A model generated the notes under the pieces. That model ran no database searches. It had not been told where the DNA came from and worked only from the letters and a program-made list of their open reading frames with translations. Shown piece by piece: positions 33,030-44,245 of a stretch of DNA of 64,000 bases. A program made the position numbers and the translations under genes. Source of the DNA: Apodospora peruviana (lineage: Eukaryota; Ascomycota; Sordariomycetes; Sordariales; Lasiosphaeriaceae); the NCBI GenBank assembly GCA_033439685.1, contig JAUEDM010000007.1, forward strand, positions 1,736,001-1,800,000. Reading direction: 5' to 3'. Each line of letters opens with the position of its first letter. Within the stretch, counting starts at the first letter, position 1.

Positions 33030-35510
33030 TGAGCAACTCATTGGCTTGTGCATGGAATCGTTAGCGTAGACCAAGCGGCGATAGAGGTTGCTTTGGTGCG
33101 CGGACGGGCGAACGTTGGACGGTTGGACCCAACAACCATTCATCAAGGGATTCGAGCTGGCTATCGACGGTCCAGACCCGGTGCTTTGGTGCAGGTGCTT
33201 CGTCTTATCCAGACCGGTAGTCTGTCACCTCAATTTGTGATCGACGAACAGCTTTGTGCGCACCTCTTTCAAGTTGACCCGGGTTTCTGCGCCATGCGAC
33301 GAAAGGACGACTGATAGGGCCGTTCAACTGGAACCTGTCGGCTAAATTGATTCGAATACGACATCCAATGCACCCAGGAAGCCGGGCCTGGCGCATCATG
33401 CGGGGGCAAGCACATGTAATCTGTAACAGGACTACTGCCAGCAGCTGTATCTGCATTCTCCGTCATTTGAACTGGAGGCCATATTTTTACGAAAATCGTT
33501 TCGCAGAAACGCAATATCAAATTCCATTATCCCCGTTATTAAGGTACCTTGAACTGAAGTGTCTTTCGGGGACCAAGTGGGCCCTCCGTGATTGACGGGA
33601 AGCGGAGGCGGGGGAGCTGAGGGAAGGATGAAAAAGGAACTGGTCCGCGCTTTTTTCATCGCCGTGGTCGCATCGGGGCCATCGGGGAGCTGCCGGGTTC
33701 GTCCCTCTCTCAGGTGAAAGACAGGCCTAGGTTGCCAACCGGTCAGTGCAACCCCTACCGGTAACCCCCAGGACGCGCAGGTTGGAGGCACGCGCTAGCG
33801 TAAATATAATTTCGTCCGAGCTTTTGGGCTGGATCTCCATCCCACTTTTCCCGACGAGCAGTTGAATGATCCACATCCCGTGCAACGGCAAACTGCCGCC
33901 AGAGACATGTTTGGAGTGTTTCGTTTCCATCACATCCCCAGGGCCATGCATAACTAAGGTATACAGCCAGTCCTCCGTGAATTTCAAGTCGGTCCTTACC
34001 AGGTATAATGGATAAAGACCTCTCTTCTTTTCCGACATGTCGACCAACATCACCAACAAAACCCGGGCAAAGGCCAACTGGAGAGGCTCACCAAGCAACA
34101 CTATTCTGTTATTTTGGTGTTGGTGTCCAACATGTCTCCCTTCGTTGACAGTGCATCAAAGGCAGTCGATTCATTGTTACCTTCAGCCACCCACATGGCG
34201 ATGCCGTGAACCACCTAGGAGTCAAACCGGATGACGAATGTCAACGGTTCAGACTCTCGCAAGAACCCTGTCAAAAGCTGTCTCAGAGCCCGTCTGCCCG
34301 GGACAGAAACCAGCAGCAATATCAGATATGATCGGTCCATCCATGCCCTATCGGTAGATAAATTTTGAGGTCCCATTGTAGATTGCATGTTACCTTCCTA
34401 GTCGCCGGATTTAATTTAAGGGCATCTATGATGCTACCCAAGGTACCTACGTGAACTGTAGTGCACTGTGACTTACCTCCTATTCAAATGTGTGGGGTAC
34501 AAATCTGGTCTGTTGCCAGTCTGACACGATAAAGCCTAAAGCCAAAGTAGAAAAAATCAAAGAAATACATCTTGTGGATTCCAATATTTCTTCCACAGCG
34601 GTAGTACCACCAATGCCTTTGCCTTTTGCTTACGTCCCTGGGAACGCAGCGCCCATGCAGTGAGTGACCGGGGCCGGCTGTTTTGAAGAGCTAGTATGAC
34701 TTGATCGTATGCGCTTCACACTCGACAACAAGACTCTAAAGAGGCCTGAAAGGAGAGAGCTGAGGGATGATAGCAACCGGCCTGTCTCAGCTGTGCCGGT
34801 AATCACCTTGAGCATTAGCTTTGTACCTATGCAGATTTGTGCTCGAAATTTGTTGACATGGGTATATACTGGACTGGGGAGTCAGACTACCAGCCGTCAA
34901 GGGTAGGTATATAGGCTCGCCTTCAAACCGTCTCAGCTGGAGGTTCGTATGACCTATTTTGTAAGCCTCTTCTTGCCAGAGCACTTGGCGCAGTTCCCTA
35001 CTTAATGGTTACCTAAAGGGCAGCTGCAACCACCGATCACGAAGACTCTGTTTGTACAGGTTGTGTCTGCAACATATCACTTGATATCCATTATACTCCG
35101 ACGCCTATAAAATGAGCATCCTGAATCTCAGAGTAGGGTCGGTATACTACTAGACAAATTAGCAAAATGAACATCACGTTCTCTTGTTCGGCACAACAGT
35201 GTTTTCTTGTCCAGACGGGGCTTTGAATGTGGGCAGAGGTGTATAAAAAGACCATCACGACCAAAAGAGACAAAAAGTTGAACCACTAATATAATCCAAA
35301 TGGTAGCTGTAGCCCGTAATCATAAAGGAGTGATAAAGGAAAAGAGAAGAAAAGAATAACCATCACACGCGCCGCCGCTCCCGTTTCTCAAACCAAATCT
35401 ATCGAAGTCAATAATAAGCAGATTACCGAGTCACCGCCATCAATTGTCTCTTTTCTGTCTCTCATTAACCGAGCCTCACCCAGGTTAAAGAAGCAAGAAA
35501 GAAAATCCCC

Positions 35511-36959
35511 TCATGCAAACATGGCAGTCCCAGTCGCACCCCCAACAACAGGTGTCCCTCCAACCGGGCCGCCCTCCGGTAATAACACCTCATTCACCTT
35601 CCTCTTCTTTGCCGGCTGCCCATCAACCTGCGGCTCATCCGTCACCGGCTCATGGTCACTCATGACCTCCCGCCCGGCTACGACCGGGAACGGACTCAGC
35701 ACTTTGCTGATATCGCCCCACCAGCGCTCGCCAAACAGCCGGTACCACTCGGCGGTGATCCGCAGCCCGTCGGCGAAGCTGGTCTTCTGTTCCCAGCCCA
35801 GCTGGCGCAGCTTGGTCCCGTCGACCGCGTACCGATGGTCGTTGAACGGCCTGTCGTGCGTGTACTTGACCCACCGGCTGAACTCCTCGGGCGTCGAATG
35901 CGGCAGGTTCATCTGGTCCAGCAGCAGGCTGCATAACCTGAGGTTCGAGATCTCGTCGTACGAGCCGACGTTGTAGACCTGGCCCATCTGGCCGCGGTGC
36001 AGGATCGTGTCGAAGGCGTCGGCCGCGTCGCCGGCAAAGAGGTAGCGTCTGGTGGGAGTGCCGTCGCCGTGGAGGACGACCGGCTGCTTCCGGTTCAGCA
36101 GGGAGATGAACTTTGGTATGATTTTCTCGGGAAACTGATGCGGCCCGTAGACGTTATTGCTGCGTACAATAATCACGGGCAGCTTGAAGCTCTTCTGGTA
36201 CGAGTGGACCAACATTTCGGCGGCGGCCTTGCTCGCCGCGTACGGGTTCGTGGGCGCGAGGATGCTCGTTTCCAACAAATCGTCCTCGTCGTCTTTGACC
36301 TCGCCGTAAACCTCGTCGGTCGAGATGTGGATGAAGCGCTTGATGGCGACCTTCTTGGCGCTCTCGAGCAGCACGTGGGTGCCATAGACATTCGTGTGCG
36401 TGAAGCCGTACGAGTTGCCGAAGCTCAGGTCGACGTGCGACTGGGCGGCGAAGTGGAAGATGGTGTCGATGTTGTGGCGCTCGAGACAGTCGACGACCTC
36501 GGACGGGTGCGTGATGTCGCCCTGGTAGAAGGTGAAGTTGCGCTTGTCGTTGAGCACCCGCGTGTTGTTGAGCGACGAGCAGTAGTCCAGCTTGTCGAAC
36601 GAGACAATGTTGTACGCGTGCGGGTACGTGAGGGTCAGGTGGCGGACGAGCCAGCATGCGCTGCGCAACATGTCAGTTCTACTCCTCTCATGTGTTTGTT
36701 CAAGTCCATGTATTTACATGAATCCGGCGCCACCGGTGATCATGATGTTCTTGACGTCGGGCAGTGGCTCAAACTTGGTGCTGCCCGTGAGCACCGGGGC
36801 GTCTTTCCAGACTCCATACTGGTCGTCGAAGAAGCTGTATCGGCGGGAGTCGGTGACAGGTGAGGCTATAAAGGTGAGATGTTAGCGATCGTTCTCAACG
36901 GGCTCGGCCCCTCTCTCGTACTCACGGCTGTTTGAAGACCCATTTGAAGAATAGGCCAT
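35511..36959 (-). CDS. NAD-dependent nucleotide-sugar 4,6-dehydratase (RmlB-like)
   Basis: This is a short-chain dehydrogenase of the dTDP/UDP-glucose 4,6-dehydratase type. It would make a 4-keto-6-deoxy nucleotide sugar, the first step towards rhamnose-like sugars. The exons are 36926-36959, 36718-36865 and 35511-36660 (introns of 60 and 57 nt); they give 443 residues. The NAD-binding TGGAGFI is at 55-61 and its last codon spans the second splice. HFAAQSHVD follows. STDEVYGE supplies the Thr175-Asp176-Glu177 trio typical of 4,6-dehydratases, and YAASK gives Tyr201 and Lys205. The core ends near residue 390. The last ~50 residues are an extra tail with PAKKRKV (about 410-416), a sequence that fits a basic nuclear-localisation pattern. 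The natural substrate cannot be told from sequence; UDP-glucose is likely in fungi. Confidence 0.92.
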
Positions 36960-39250
36960 TTTATCGTCTCAGTACGAGCCGGGGCTGTGTTTGTGTATAT
37001 GTGTGTTTGTACCTGTGCTCCAGTTGCCCAGTACGTAGTCGGCGACAAAGATGAAGGATCTCTGGATCTTTCGGAGTGCGCCTATCGTCAGAGGGGCTAG
37101 CAGCTTCAAGATGTCTCCGCCAAACCTGGTCAGAGTGGAATTGAATCACGACAGATGGAAGGACGGGTTAAAGGATTGCGTTGCGTGTGCATGTGGGCAA
37201 AATCATTCAAGTTCCAGTTTTGTCTGAGAGGGGACAGAAACAGAAAAATGAGCGGTCAAGTGAGAAAAAGACAAGACAGGAAAACAGAAACATTAAAGAC
37301 GGGCTTCCAGGCTTCATTCCTGCAGGGTGGGTTCGTTTTACCGCCCTGGGCCGCACGATCAGTCTCTCCCTCGTCGGCCCTGGGGATTTGGTGGTGAATT
37401 TTTGATATGAACCCCTGGGATCTGAGGTGGACCTGGACCCCCGGACGTGCATCGCCATCGACCCACGAGCGACACAATCAGGGATGGTGGCCATTGGTGG
37501 CCAAGCACAGGGAGCAGCTGAGGTGCAGGGGCACGGCTTGGCGGCCGAGAGGTTGATCGATGTGGCGGCAGGCCAGAACCAGAACCCGTCTTCAATAATA
37601 CACTGAACAACATTTCGGTTTCAACATGTTTCTGAGTCTGAAAATGCTTCAGTTCCACCAACCGATAGATAATCGGCCTGGTAGATCGGATGACGTTGGA
37701 AGTTGGAACGATGGATGCGGTGCCTCGCCGCTGGGTACACTGGGCTACTTGGCACTAGACTAGATTATACCTTATCCGTACCTTATCTGTACGTGTATAT
37801 ACGGATTACGGCTGAACGATAAGGTACCTAATGACTGAAGGATCCTGTAAATTTGCGGGTTTCCGTTTGCGATATCACACACACATTTGACATATGCGGC
37901 CGCTCGGGATGCATCAACTCCACGTGTTCCTTCCAAATATTCGTAAATTGAGAGAAAGATATACCACAGGCCAATTGGTTGTTAAGGTTCAGGTATCAGG
38001 TCGGCAGATTCGGATGATTCAGTCGACGACGGGATGCTTTAACAGAATGAAATAAAAATAATGTTTATTACGCAGGAAAACAATTACCGTACAAAAGAAC
38101 CCCCTTGCGCGGTTAAGCATCAATACCTTAGTGTGGCGTTCTCTTTTCTCCTGAACCGCTGCCTCGGACTACCTTAGCCTAACATGTACCCCATAATCCG
38201 TACTAACAACCGATAGTGTCGGTACAGAACTTGATCGCCTACCGGTATTATGCTTGTTTGACATGCCAATAGCTTTCCATCGACACCAGTCAAGACCAGA
38301 CCATTTTGTCAGGTGTACAAATTCTTCTCGCAATACGGGTTAGTAATACGGATAGTCCGTATATGCCGTGTAGGCGGTCCGTGGGAGATTTGTAGTGCGT
38401 CCATGTTGATGCCCACCCACCTCCATATCATCACATAAAAGTCCTCTGAATATGACGAAATTTGCAGTGGTTGCACCCTTCGTCTTACCAACAAATCGGC
38501 CGCTCTTGTTTCTGTGTAGGTGTTACTTATAAATATACTGAGTCTTGCTTCTGTGCAACACTCCCGTCACATATCTAATGTCCGACTACAATGAAGAGGC
38601 GGCCGCTGAAACGCGGCGGGGTGTTTGCAAAGGCAAAGTTTGCAATTCCCATGGCACTGGTGGGAAAATAGGGGCAAACTGGGCTTACTGAAGATCTGCG
38701 GGTCTGGTCTCCAGTTGGGGAATGGAGTGGTGTGGGGGTGTCAGTGGTCACGCTCGAGTCTTGACCCCTGTGAGCCGCCGTGACATCCCGAGCACGATAT
38801 ATTGAAATTCACATCAGCCGCACGTAAGGTACCGTACAGATACCTCACGTACTCCAATACCGGTAACCCATACCGTATTCCACTCCCAAAGACAGCTAAG
38901 CCAAGGATCTGGGCAGTCGTCAGCAAATCCATATTCCCCACCCGGGGAACATCGAGAACTAAAGCTTGTCTGTGCCCGGTGCTTAATTCCTTCATTCCTT
39001 CTCGTCCCATGTTACCGGCCCGCCAGCGGCACCAAGACAGAAATTCAATTCATGGCTCACCTCCGCCCAACTCGCTGGTGAAGCGTCGATTGATTTCCTC
39101 CCCGTCGTTCCACTTGCACCATTCTCGACATCAGCGGCAACACCAGAAGAAAGGACTGCGGAACTACCACCACGCGGCTTGGAAGCACCTATCACGATCA
39201 TTTCCAATTGAGTAACCGATACGAACACACAAAGCAACAGTACACGCAAC
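36960..39250. other. Divergent promoter region, sugar dehydratase (-) and transporter (+)
   Basis: These 2.3 kb lie between two start codons facing away from each other. Nearby ORFs are short and overlapping. AT-rich sequence is found around 37740-37830 and 38040-38090. No gene or transposon is supported. Confidence 0.55.
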
Positions 39251-40569
39251 ATGGCTGTCATACACACGCCGAACAGAGACCGGGTGGGCTCCTTTTCGTC
39301 GTCTGCCGAGACCGCCGCTGGAGCCGACGACAACGACTCGCTCGGTCGCAATGCAGGCAAGGGCGACGACAACGACCATGACATCGAGAAACTCAGGTCT
39401 CCCGACGACTTGGACATCATTAGAGACGACGACCGGGAAAATGATAGCCTCCTCCGCAGCGACGGAGATTCCGCTGCACCCTCAACATCACAGACAGTGA
39501 CCCTCCCTGCACCAGATGGCTCCTTTACAACCTCGCTGCTTTGGATGATCATCAACACCCTCGCAACAGTCGGAATTGTACGCAATTCCCCATCTCTACA
39601 CTCTTGCAAAAACAACAGCTGTACTAATTTCTGTCCAGGTTTTCACCAACAAAGCCATCTTTTCCGATCCATCACTCAAGCTGGCCCAGCTCACCTTCGC
39701 CTCCTTCCACTTCTTCGTCACCTACCTGACCCTCTTCACCATCTCGCTCCCGCGCTTCGGCTTCTTCGTCCCGCGCCGCGCCTCCATCCGCGACATCCTG
39801 CCTCTCTCGGTCGCAATGTCGCTCAACGTCATCCTTCCCAACCTATCGCTCGCCTTCTCCACCGTAACATTCTACCAAGTCGCGCGCATCCTCCTGACTC
39901 CTACGGTGGCAGCCATGAACTACGTCCTCTACCAATCCAAACTGCCCAAGAACGCGATCATCGCTCTCGTGCCCGCCTGCCTCGGCGTCGGCATGGTCTC
40001 GTACTACGACTCCCTGCCCGCCGCCAGCGGGAGCAACATCAAGACCACCTCGAGCGTCGGCGTCATGTTTGCCTTCCTGGGCATCTTCGCCTCGTCGCTC
40101 TACACCGTCTGGATCGCGAGCTACCACCGCAAGCTCCAGATGTCGAGCATGCAGCTGCTCTTCAACCAGGCGCCCGTCAGCGCCTTCATGCTGCTCTACA
40201 TCATCCCCTTTGTCGACACCTTCCCGGTGTGGTCCGAGGTTCCTGTCAACAGATGGATTATGATCTTGATGAGTGGCGGGTTCGCGTCGCTCATCAATAT
40301 CAGCCAGTTTTATATCATTGCGCAGACCGGGCCGGTGTCGAGCACTGTTGTTGGGCATGTCAAGACGTGCACGATTGTTGCGCTGGGGTGGATCACGAGT
40401 GGACGCGGGGTGGGTGATAGGAGCGTCTTGGGCGTTATGGTTGCTATTGGTGGAATCATTGCGTAAGTTTTATTCCGTGTATGAGATTTTAATCTTGTGC
40501 TGACATTTTGCGTTCAGGTATTCAATTGTGATGCTACAGGAAAAGGCCAGGGCAGCAATCAAGAAATGA
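39251..40569 (+). CDS. Triose-phosphate/nucleotide-sugar transporter family protein (SLC35E3-like)
   Basis: This is a multi-pass antiporter of the TPT/drug-metabolite transporter group, probably in the Golgi or ER membrane. The exons are 39251-39577, 39639-40462 and 40518-40569 (introns of 61 and 55 nt); they give 400 residues. The first ~90 residues are hydrophilic, acidic and Ser-rich. About ten membrane segments follow, from LLWMIINTLATVGIVFTNK onward. Family blocks include FYQVARILLTPTVA, LVPACLGVGMVSYYDS, FNQAPVSAFML and a TGPVSSTVVGHVKTC loop. The splice joins GI to VFTNKA and GIIA to YSIVML. It shares a divergent promoter region with the nucleotide-sugar dehydratase, a possible functional pairing, but transport of that sugar is inference only. 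Confidence 0.9.
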
Positions 40570-40929
40570 TGCATGTGCCGTCTATTTCATTAATGTGGAA
40601 TTTCTACGTTTCAGACATCTCGATTATGTAGATGCATCTCTGTCACATGGCGTTTATACAGATTCCTTTTGCGTTGATTTTTTATATTGAAAAAACCGGC
40701 TGGATGCAAGGTACTTGCCATTCAGATTAGCAATTGGGAGCAGGCGTTGTAATACAAGGCCCGGGCACGGAACAGAGGAATGGCGTTGTAGAATAGTGAT
40801 ATTTGCTCTGGGATGTAGATATCAATCTATCAATACCTACCTTACCATGTCTTCAGGACAAACCATGCCATCCGTTGGACCCGCCATGTGATGATCTTTG
40901 TTGCGGTGAACATGCCACAGAAAGCTCGT
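40570..40929. other. Convergent 3' region, transporter and RPF1
   Basis: This is 360 bp between two convergent stops. It includes AT-rich DNA at about 40680-40700 and an ACCTACC motif at about 40838. No gene is seen. Confidence 0.6.
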
Positions 40930-42277
40930 CTATAGATTGAACCTCGTCCGCTTCTTCTCCATCTTGGCCTTCCACTTCCACTTGACCGCATCCTCGCCCT
41001 CGCTGCCGGCCTTACCGATCCCTTTATCGACCCTGCGAAGCTTCAACGTCATTCCTGTTTCGTATGTCAGTCATTCGCCCCGTCTTCAGAATTGTGTCAA
41101 GGGAGATAGATGTGCACAACAACATACTCGGTCCGATTTCCTGCAATCCAGCACGGATCCCCTGCATGCCTTCCATTTCCTTCCCTTCGGCCGTGACCAC
41201 ATTCTTTTCGTTCCCTTTCGCCTCGCGGAAAACATAACGATGCCGACGGAAAAATATGTAATCACGCTGATTATGCAACGTAACCACCTGCCTGCCGCTC
41301 AACTCGGGCTGCGCAGGGAACAACGCGCTCATACTCTTGGCAGCCAGAAGACCCAACGGCGTCTTGAATCCATTCAGCAACAACTCAGGGTAATGATTCG
41401 TCGGATTACCATGACCCAACAGCGCTTTTCCGGGCTGATAATTCCGTATCGTGTACGTCAGGGTCGGGCCGGGTGTGGCCTCGGGGTTTTCGTTTAGATG
41501 GATCACGGTCAATTGACAGGGGCGCTTCTGGTCCTCGCCGACGACGAACAGCACGGTGTATCCCCGGTTCTTGGCGAACTTTGCGATTTCCCGCACGGAA
41601 TACTTATGCCCGTGGAAGTGCGCCGTGCGGCGGATGTAGGTGCTGTTGGGGAAGATGTTGGCCAGGTCCTGCGCTTCCTTGTGAATGGTCGCGTTGATAG
41701 AGGTCGTCACCAATATCTTGGGGAACTGCGTCGGTTCTTCTGTAAAGAGATGCTGGAACTGGCTGGCGAGCGAGTCCGGCGTCAAGTCCAAATTGGTAGA
41801 CGTCGTCGATGGCGCAAGAGACGGGTTCCGCTGCGTGCGCTTCTGGCGAATCTTTTCCATCCGTCGCTCCTCGGCTGCCTCTTCATCTTCATCCTCACCG
41901 TCTTCGTCCTCTGAACCCAACATGCTATCGACATCATCGTCCTCCTCTTCATCGTCGTCGTCAAGACCATTTGCCTCCCTCGCCGCGGCAGCTTCCTCCT
42001 CCTCCAGCCGGCGGCGCTTCAGCTGCGAAACGTCCACCACAGCCCCCAACGCATCGTCATCCCCATCGTCCCATATTCTTTTCTTATCAATACTCGCCGG
42101 CTGGTTCTTTTCCAGACGTTCCCTCCTCGCCTCCGGGTCCTTGGCCTCCTCTCTCCGGCGGGCATGGCGCTCTTCGTGGCGAGACTTGTTCGCTTCCTTC
42201 TTTTGCCTGACGTAGAGCGCCTGTCTGTGCAGCTTATTGCCTGTCTTGTTGGACAGAGAACCCCCGGAGCGCGGCAT
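40930..42277 (-). CDS. RPF1: Rpf1, Brix-domain ribosome production factor
   Basis: Rpf1 is a nucleolar factor for maturation of the large ribosomal subunit (27S pre-rRNA processing). The exons are 41128-42277 and 40930-41054; they give 424 residues. The N-terminus is basic with many Lys/Arg runs. An acidic stretch follows at about residues 105-137. The Brix domain runs from about 183, with PKILVTTSINA at its start, YIRRTAHFHGHKYSV, then TVLFVVGEDQKRP and RDYIFFRRHRYVFRE. The 73-nt intron (donor GTATGT, acceptor AACAG) joins GP to RMTLKLRRV, the conserved end of the domain. The C-terminus WKWKAKMEKKRTRFNL matches the family. Without the splice the frame ends in unrelated residues. Confidence 0.96.
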
Positions 42278-42954
42278 CGTGATTTGTTTGAGGTCGAAGA
42301 GGCTGGCGGTGTGGTTGTCTAGGTTTCCTTCGTAGTGATTGAAGCTGCTCCAACTTTTTTTTTCTGGTAATTATTTTCTTATCGCGAATTGCTTGTCACT
42401 TTGTCAAGCAGGCTCCCTCCCGGCAGGCAGGCAGTGCGCCAAGCTTCTACGGCCCCTCACTAGACTCCATGACCCATGTCGGGTGTGGGGCGACGGTGGA
42501 CCTACCGACGGCGGCCGGGCGATTGAACTTCCGGCATCCGTTTTCACGTTTCACGTGCAAATTAACGACTCCTGAAGACAACATGAACAATATCACCTCC
42601 TGAATGTTGGCCGGGCGACAGTGACACGTCGGTACCAAAGGTTACATACAATTCACGTCAGCAACTCTCGAGTCAATTCGAAGGTTATAGATGATGGATG
42701 ATACAGCTGGGTACGGGGTAGCCCACGAGCAGTCGGTTTTGCGGTCAACCATTTATTTCCCTCCTCACACCGTCCAAGTTTTTTCAATCACTGAAGTAAC
42801 GTAGACCACCTTCAAACGTCAACGGCACCACCACCACCACCACCCACGGAAGGTGGGCTTAGGTTACAACTGCCCTGCTAGATTCATCTGAAAGGGGGGG
42901 GAAATATCAAGTAAGAACAGCACATAGGTAGGCAGGCACCTTAGTAATGCCCCA
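42278..42954. other. Intergenic: RPF1 promoter and regucalcin 3' region
   Basis: This is 0.68 kb between two minus-strand genes. The RPF1 promoter should lie near 42278. A CAC repeat of about six units is at 42825-42843. No gene is seen. Confidence 0.6.
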
Positions 42955-44245
42955 TTACGCACCCAACTTAAACTTGTGATGCTCCAAGCCCGTGGTCGCA
43001 ACATCCACCTTGAACACAGCACCTCCGTACCGCTTGCTCTCCCCTTCACCCTCATCATCCTCGGCACTGGTAATGTACAGCTCCGTCCCAACAAACTCGC
43101 AGCAAGTGATATGGCTCGTAGGCAGCTTCACCTGCCCAATCAACTTCCCCTCAGGAGAGAGCTTGATCACCCTGCTCTCGCCGTACACAGCATGCCAGAG
43201 ATTGCCGTCCTTGTCGACGCGGAACCCGTCTGGTTCACCGGGGCCCTGGTGCTGGTAGAAGACGCGCTCGTTGGACAAGCTGCCGTCACCGGCGGCGTCG
43301 TAGTCCCACGCAATCACCTGCCTGGCCGACGAGTGCGTAAAGTACAGCGTCTTGGAGTCCGGGGACCAGCCAATCGAGTTAGGGATCGTCAGTCCGGTGC
43401 GGACCACCTCTCGCGTCTTCTTGGCTTGGTCGAATGTAAAGAGTGACCCTAGATAAGGTGGTTGGTTAGATGTTTCGTCCATTAACCGACCCACTGCAGC
43501 AGAGGATAGGGGTCCAAATAAAAAAGAATTTAAAAAAAAGAAAAGGGCGGGGGGGAGAAGTCGGTGTGCTCGTGTGTGATCAACACACACCCGGTGGCCA
43601 CAGAGAAGAACACGGCACGACACACATATCATCATTGCCGAATGTCAACAGTTTCCCCCCAATAACTCGCCACTCCCAAAAACCATACCATGACCGCCAC
43701 GTAACACCAAAAAGACCACTGGCCAGCAACCATCCAGAAACGGGGTGTGCAACCAAGAAAAAACAAAAGCACGCAAATTTTTGGCAAGGAAGATAGATAG
43801 ACTCACCTTCAGCCTCAAAGTCCCCAAGCCCAAAATCCGTCATCGTGCCAATCCAGAACCTGCCATGCGGATCCACCTCGCCATCATTACTCCTCGTCCT
43901 CTCCCCTTCTCCCGTCTCGTCACTAAACCTCGAGATATACTCATACGCCCCCGTCTTCCTGTCGAGCAGCGCGAGCCCGAACTTGACCCCGACCAGCAGC
44001 TTCTCCCGCGGATCCAGCCCTTCCACGTTCGCCGTGACCGTAACCGGCACGTCCAACTGGAGCGTCTCGACCTTTTTGTCGGTGTCAGAAAGCGAGACGG
44101 TGTGGATCCGCTTCTGCTTGATGTCGACGAACCGAAGCGTGTTGGTCGCCTTTTCGAAATACGGCCCCTCGCCGAGGTGGCAGTGCATGTCGAGGAATGG
44201 TTCCTTGACCTCCCACTCTTGGAACTGCTCGGTGGTGTCTGCCAT
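42955..44245 (-). CDS. SMP-30/regucalcin-like lactonase
   Basis: This is a six-bladed beta-propeller enzyme of the SMP-30/gluconolactonase/LRE family, a metal-dependent lactonase of the cytosol. The exons are 43807-44245 and 42955-43448; they give 310 residues, near the family norm. The metal ligands are visible: Glu in LGEGPYFEK, Asn in TIPNSIGWSPDS and Asp in EPDGFRVDKDGN. The block NDGEVDPHGRFWIGTM is the usual substrate-side motif. The 358-nt intron is long for this window. It joins DFEAEG to SLFTFDQ in frame with a GTGAGT donor and a CTAG acceptor. The substrate is unknown. Confidence 0.92.

Larger units (their letters stand above)
31294..35510. other. 4.2-kb gene-free region upstream of the LaeA-like gene
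   Basis: This lies between the methyltransferase start (-) and the stop of the sugar dehydratase (-). The longest frames (31924-32406 plus, 33727-34101 minus) have no domain and overlap others. Two tandem repeats are present (31575-31619 and 32985-33029). I see no coding exon and no transposon ends. Confidence 0.55.

Noticed and set aside
33727..34101. 124-codon minus-strand frame
   Set aside because: Somewhat protein-like composition but no domain, no upstream or downstream exon and a chance-compatible length.
18514..37901. Shared 14-mer CATATGCGGCCGCT at about 18514 and 37888, suggestive of vector or factor site
   Set aside because: A few repeated 14-mers are expected by chance in a window this size; flanks share nothing and no vector sequence is present.
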